Part shown: positions 60,552 through 64,000 of the stretch, in pieces | Layout of the letters: every line of letters starts with the position of its first letter | Numbering within the stretch: position 1 is the first letter of the stretch | Assembly (NCBI RefSeq): GCF_003258605.2 | Contig: NZ_CP031264.1 | Location: forward strand, 6,874,232 to 6,938,231 | Length of the DNA: 64,000 bases | Source of the DNA: Peterkaempfera bronchialis | GTDB lineage: Bacteria; Actinomycetota; Actinomycetes; Streptomycetales; Streptomycetaceae | Direction of reading: 5' to 3' | Notes under the pieces: generated by a model | Databases searched by the model: none | What the model was told of the DNA's origin: nothing | Seen by the model: only the letters and a program-made list of their open reading frames with translations | Position numbers and translations under genes: made by a program

Positions 60552-61901
60552 GTGTCCGACTTCACCGCCGTGCTGGACGGCCGAGTCCCCGAGATCCTCG
60601 CCCGGCACGGCGTGCCCGGAACCGCCGTCGGCATCATGTCCGGCGACGAGACCACGCTGCTCGGCTACGGCGTCACCAATGTGGCGCACAGCCTCCCGGT
60701 CGACCCCGACACGATCTTCCAGGTCGGCTCGATCTCCAAGACGCTGCTCGGCTTTGTCATCGGGCGCCTGATCGACCGGGGCCAGGTCGAGCTGGACCAC
60801 CCCGTGGCACCGCTCTTCCCCGCCGGGACCGGCATCGACCAGCGCATCACGCTGCGGCACCTGATCACGCACACCTCGGGCATCGACGCCCAGAACATGA
60901 TCGCCGACGCCCCGCGCCTCCTCGCCGACCACGCGGACGACTCCATCCAGGCGTCGCTGCCCCACTTCGTCCGCCGGCCGCTGCTCTTCGCACCGGGCAC
61001 GGACTACTCCTACAGCGGCCCGGGGATCATGCTGGCCGCCGCCGTGGTGGAGCGCGTCACCGGTCGGCACTATGCGGACGTCCTCCAGGACGAGGTACTC
61101 GACCCGGCCGGCATGTCGGGGACCTTCACCACCGCCGACCAGGTCGTGACCCGCCGGGTTGCCGCACCGCACGGCCGCGACCGGCAGGGCCGGCCGACGC
61201 TGCTGGTGGACCAGGGATGGCAGCGGCACTGGCAGCTCCCCGGGTGGGACGTGCCCGGCGGCGGCGTCCTCAGCACCGTGCGCGACCTCATGCGGTACGC
61301 CACCCAGGTGACCTCCGCTGAGGCACCCGGCGGTCTCTTCCAGGTCCAGGCGCACCGCAGCGCGGGCCGCGACATCGGACTCGCCTGGATGCTGGAGCAG
61401 GTCGCGGGCAGACCGGCCATGCTGCACGACGGACTGACGATCGGCTATGCGACCCGCCTGCTGCTCATCCCGTCGGAGCGCTTCGCCTGCGCGATCCTGA
61501 CCAACTCGCTGGAGGGCGCGGCCGCGGTGGAGGAGATCGAGCGGCTGATCCTCACCGAGGCGTTCGGTGAGCTGCCGCCCAGGGAGCTGCGCCCCGTCGA
61601 CGCCGAGCTGGCCGACGCGCTGCTGGGCACCTATGACTGCGGCTTCTACGGCACGATCACCCTCGTCCGGGGCGCCGCCGAAGGCGAGATGCGCATCATC
61701 GCGAACCCGGCTCCGGCCGACGCGGACGGGTACCTCATCGCGCTGGACTCTCCCGACCGGCTCGTCCTGGCCCCGCCGGACACGCTGGTCGCACTCGGCC
61801 CCGACGGCCCCTTGGGCGATGCCGTCTCCTTCACCCGGGAGCCCGACGGCACCGTCCCGGCCCTGCGGTACCACGAACGGATCGCCCACCGGGTCTCCTG
61901 A
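60552..61901 (+). CDS. Serine hydrolase of the beta-lactamase/D-aminopeptidase class
   Basis: 449 residues from a GTG. Class-C beta-lactamase-like fold: SxxK motif in IFQVGSISKTLLGFVIGR (nucleophile Ser, about residue 59), YxN equivalent in TDYSYSGPGIMLAAAV, and the third-motif region around LHDGLTIGYATRLLLIP. No signal peptide, so it acts in the cytosol. The C-terminal 110 residues form a beta-rich lipocalin-like domain seen in D-aminopeptidases. In this operon it likely hydrolyses the imported peptide or amide, perhaps D-amino-acid containing. Ends before a strong terminator. Confidence 0.85.
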   Translation: MSDFTAVLDGRVPEILARHGVPGTAVGIMSGDETTLLGYGVTNVAHSLPVDPDTIFQVGSISKTLLGFVIGRLIDRGQVELDHPVAPLFPAGTGIDQRITLRHLITHTSGIDAQNMIADAPRLLADHADDSIQASLPHFVRRPLLFAPGTDYSYSGPGIMLAAAVVERVTGRHYADVLQDEVLDPAGMSGTFTTADQVVTRRVAAPHGRDRQGRPTLLVDQGWQRHWQLPGWDVPGGGVLSTVRDLMRYATQVTSAEAPGGLFQVQAHRSAGRDIGLAWMLEQVAGRPAMLHDGLTIGYATRLLLIPSERFACAILTNSLEGAAAVEEIERLILTEAFGELPPRELRPVDAELADALLGTYDCGFYGTITLVRGAAEGEMRIIANPAPADADGYLIALDSPDRLVLAPPDTLVALGPDGPLGDAVSFTREPDGTVPALRYHERIAHRVS

Positions 61902-61907
61902 CCCCGC

Positions 61908-61942
61908 GCCACGGCGAGCCACCCCGGGTGGCTCGCCGTGGC
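61908..61942. terminator. Strong bidirectional terminator
   Basis: A long inverted repeat GCCACGGCGAGCCACCC / GGGTGGCTCGCCGTGGC with about 15 pairable bases and a minimal loop, 6 bases after the hydrolase stop and 45 before the convergent IclR stop. Confidence 0.85.
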
Positions 61943-61986
61943 ATGTCCGGTCGGTGCGCTCGCCGTCCCGCAGGGCCCTTCGGCGG

Positions 61987-62781
61987 TCAGCGGCGGGCGC
62001 CCAGCCGCCGGGAGATCTCCTCGGCGGCGGCGGCCACCAGCGCTCCCAGCTCCGGCACCCGCTCGGCGGTGACCCGCCCGGCCGGCCCGGAGACGCTGAC
62101 CGCGCAGGCCGCAGCGCCGGCGTGGTCGAAGACCGGCGCCGCGACGCAGCGGATGTCGGGCTCGTTCTCGATGTCGTCCACCGCGTAGCCGCGCCGGCGG
62201 ATCACCGCGAGGTCGGCGCGGAGCGCTGCCTCGGTGGTGTGGGTGCGCGGGGTGCGCTGCGGCAGGCCGTGCGCGATCACGGCGTTCACCGCGTCGGCGT
62301 CGGCGTGCGCCAGCAGCGCCTTGCCCACGCCGGTGCAGTGCGCCGACTGGCGGCTGCCGATCCGGGAGTACATCCGCACCGGTTGCAGGCTGTCGACCTT
62401 GTCGAGGTACACCACCTCCGGCAGGTCGGCGATCACCAGATAGGTGGTCTCCCCGGTGTCGGCGGTCAGCTGCTCCAGCACATCGTGCGCCGTGTCCCGC
62501 AGGTCCAGCCGCTCCAGGTAGGTCTGCCCGAGCTGCGCCGTGCGCCACCCCAGCCGGTACCGGCCGGTGTCCGCGTCCTGCTCCACCAGCCGCACCTCGC
62601 AGAGCGGGGCCAGCAGCCGCAGCAGCGTGCTCTTGTTCATGCTCAGGCCCGACGCCAGCTCGGAGAGGGTGGCCCCCCGTACGGCGTCGTCCCCGCCGAG
62701 GTGCAGCAGGATGGCAAGCGCCCGCCGCAGGGAGGCGGAGTTGTTGCGCGCCGCCGTGGCCTTCTCGTCGGTCGTGGTCAT
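61987..62781 (-). CDS. IclR-family transcriptional regulator
   Basis: 264 residues from the ATG at 62781 (GGGGGAGG five bases upstream), overlapping the preceding gene's stop by 4 bases. N-terminal winged helix: ARNNSASLRRALAILLHLGG, ATLSELASGLSMNKSTLLRL; effector domain from LTADTGETTYLVIADLPEVV through CTGVGKALLAHADADAV. It is a paralogue of the IclR at 54196. Coupling with the D-aminoacylase gene suggests it regulates D-amino-acid degradation and may share ligand type with its paralogue. Confidence 0.92.
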   Translation of the reverse strand: MTTTDEKATAARNNSASLRRALAILLHLGGDDAVRGATLSELASGLSMNKSTLLRLLAPLCEVRLVEQDADTGRYRLGWRTAQLGQTYLERLDLRDTAHDVLEQLTADTGETTYLVIADLPEVVYLDKVDSLQPVRMYSRIGSRQSAHCTGVGKALLAHADADAVNAVIAHGLPQRTPRTHTTEAALRADLAVIRRRGYAVDDIENEPDIRCVAAPVFDHAGAAACAVSVSGPAGRVTAERVPELGALVAAAAEEISRRLGARR

Positions 62782-64000
62782 GCGTCCTCCCCCCGCCGTA
62801 GCCCGCGCCCCGGCCTGGCCCCGGTCAGCGCCCGGTCGCGCAGTACGAACTGCCCACCGACCAGCACATGGTCGACCCCGTCGGCCGGGCGGCGCGGATC
62901 GGCGTACTCGGCACGGTCGGTGACCCCGGCCGGGTCGACCACGGCCAGGTCCGCGACCAGGCCGCTGCGGACGATCCCCCGACCGGCCAGCCCGAACCGC
63001 CGCGCCGGATGCCCGGCCAGGTGCAGCGCCGCCTCCCCCCAGCTCCAGTCGGCCAGTTCGCGGGTGTGCCGCCCCAGCAGCCGTGCGAAGGTACCCCAGC
63101 CGCGCGGGTGCGGGCGGCTGCCCAGCAGGATGCCGTCCGACCCGGCCATATGCGCCTCGTGCCGCAGCAGCGTCCGCATGTCGGCCTCGGTGTTGGTGGG
63201 CGGCTGGGCGAAGACGCAGCCGGCCCCCAGGGCGCTCGCCGACACCAGCTCGCAGACCAGCTCGCCGGCCGCCAGCGACGCCTTCCCGGCGGCCTCGCGC
63301 AGCGGCAGTCCCTCCGCCCAGGCCCATGCGTCCGCCCCCACATAGGAGAGCGTGATCCGGTCCAGTACGTCGTCGATCGCCGGGAACCACTCCCGCGCCA
63401 GCCGGTTGCGGACCTCCGGGTCGGCGAGCTGCGCCAGCGTGTCCTCCGGGCCCCGGCGCTGGACGTCGGCGGGCAGCGCCACCATCGCCAGGATGCTGCT
63501 GCCCCGCAGATACGGATAGGCGTCGAAGGTGACGTCCAGCCCCTCCCCACGGGCGCCGTCGACCAGCCCGGTCAGCATGTTCGCCGGGCCGTGGTAGTGC
63601 GACACATGCGTGGCCACCGCCGAGCGGCGCGCGATCTCGGCGACCTCGGCCATGCCGCGCCAGGCGTCGGCCTCGTAGCCGCGCATATGGGTCACGTAGA
63701 CGCCGCCCGCCGAGGCCACCGGCGCGCAGAGCGCCGCCACCTCCGCCGCATCGGCGAACCGCCCCGGTACGTACTCCAGCCCCGTCGAGAGCCCCACCGC
63801 GCCGTCGGCCAGCGCCCGTTCCACCATCCCGCGCATCGCCGCGAGCTGCCCGGCATCCGCCGCCGCGTCGGAGAACCCCATCACCTCGGCCCGGATGGTG
63901 CCCGCCGGCGCCAGATAGGCCACGTTCAACGCGGTCGCCCGGTCGTAGTGCGCCAGCAGGTCCGCCACCGTGCAGCCCTCGGCCAGCGCCGCCGGGCACG
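62778..64000 (-). CDS. D-aminoacylase / N-acyl-D-amino-acid deacylase (5' end beyond window)
   Basis: About 407 codons of the C-terminal part; the frame is open to the window edge, so the start lies beyond 64000. Amidohydrolase_3/DAN features: DGAVGLSTGLEYVPGRFADA, VYVTHMRGYEADAWRGMAEV, VATHVSHYHGPANMLTGLVD, VTFDAYPYLRGSSILAMVAL, and the metal-binding Asp in HMAGSDGILLGSRPHPRGWG with the family's C-terminal RSGLVADLAVVDPAGVTDRA. D-aminoacylases are zinc enzymes that release D-amino acids from N-acyl-D-amino acids. Together with the neighbouring peptide importer and serine hydrolase this supports a D-peptide catabolism region. Confidence 0.92.
   Translation of the reverse strand, partial: CPAALAEGCTVADLLAHYDRATALNVAYLAPAGTIRAEVMGFSDAAADAGQLAAMRGMVERALADGAVGLSTGLEYVPGRFADAAEVAALCAPVASAGGVYVTHMRGYEADAWRGMAEVAEIARRSAVATHVSHYHGPANMLTGLVDGARGEGLDVTFDAYPYLRGSSILAMVALPADVQRRGPEDTLAQLADPEVRNRLAREWFPAIDDVLDRITLSYVGADAWAWAEGLPLREAAGKASLAAGELVCELVSASALGAGCVFAQPPTNTEADMRTLLRHEAHMAGSDGILLGSRPHPRGWGTFARLLGRHTRELADWSWGEAALHLAGHPARRFGLAGRGIVRSGLVADLAVVDPAGVTDRAEYADPRRPADGVDHVLVGGQFVLRDRALTGARPGRGLRRGEDA

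Overview
The window is high-GC actinobacterial DNA and most likely comes from a Streptomyces or close relative such as Kitasatospora or Streptacidiphilus. The grounds are third-position GC bias, many GTG starts with GGAGG-type ribosome sites, long GC-rich hairpin terminators, a metE gene under a cobalamin riboswitch, a DUF6131-type mini-protein, and many secreted polysaccharide-active enzymes with ricin-B, CBM2 and FN3 modules. No rRNA, tRNA or CRISPR array was seen. The mix of secreted enzymes, transporters, gene remnants and a specialised-metabolite cluster looks accessory.

Layout. 1-2.4 kb: 5' part of a CtpI-like P-type ATPase gene and a divergent small membrane protein. 2.4-7.3 kb: a minus-strand operon of three PLP enzymes of different fold types (one carrying a rhodanese domain) and a methyltransferase. 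7.5-9.7 kb: an FUSC-family membrane protein and a MarR regulator. 9.8-16.8 kb: a CHAP-type secreted hydrolase, a Nudix-Nudix-methyltransferase fusion, an NAD-dependent epimerase-like protein, an expansin-FN3-CBM2 protein and a hypothetical. 16.9-19.6 kb: metE with its B12 riboswitch. 19.7-21.5 kb: a second B12 riboswitch cut through its B12 box and joined to a decayed valine-catabolism operon (acyl-CoA dehydrogenase remnant, intact 3-hydroxyisobutyryl-CoA hydrolase, mmsB remnant). 21.6-22.7 kb: small stress, membrane and secreted proteins.

23.2-32.3 kb holds the most interesting system: eight genes in two divergent units encoding an alpha/beta hydrolase, three SAM methyltransferases (two in tandem), a NodU/CmcH-type carbamoyltransferase, a GNAT acetyltransferase, a tryptophan-2,3-dioxygenase-superfamily heme protein and an aromatic-amino-acid decarboxylase. 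This inventory matches what I recall of the psm (physostigmine) cluster: tryptophan 5-hydroxylation, decarboxylation, N-acetylation, O-carbamoylation, carbamate N-methylation, C3-methylation with ring closure, deacetylation and N-methylation. I read the block as a physostigmine-type pyrroloindole alkaloid cluster. An IS5-type transposase scar sits immediately to its right.

32.5-42 kb: GNAT/TetR pair, a small secreted protein, two PP2C (RsbU/SpoIIE-like) phosphatases, GH18 and ThuA proteins sharing an almost identical 362-bp lectin module, a DUF305 lipoprotein and a discoidin-DUF1996 protein behind two CebR/LacI-like palindromes. 42.3-51.5 kb: PucR regulator, DAP-decarboxylase-like enzyme, dppA remnant, small membrane protein, APC permease, YtcJ-like and Amidohydro_2 amidohydrolases and a TetR with a clear operator. 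51.6-54.1 kb: lectin-GH19 chitinase and an MFS transporter with three operator-like sites. 54.2-64 kb: a dipeptide/oligopeptide ABC importer operon with a serine hydrolase, flanked by two IclR regulators, the second overlapping a D-aminoacylase gene that runs off the window. This last region reads as an uptake and degradation system for (D-)peptides or acylated amino acids.
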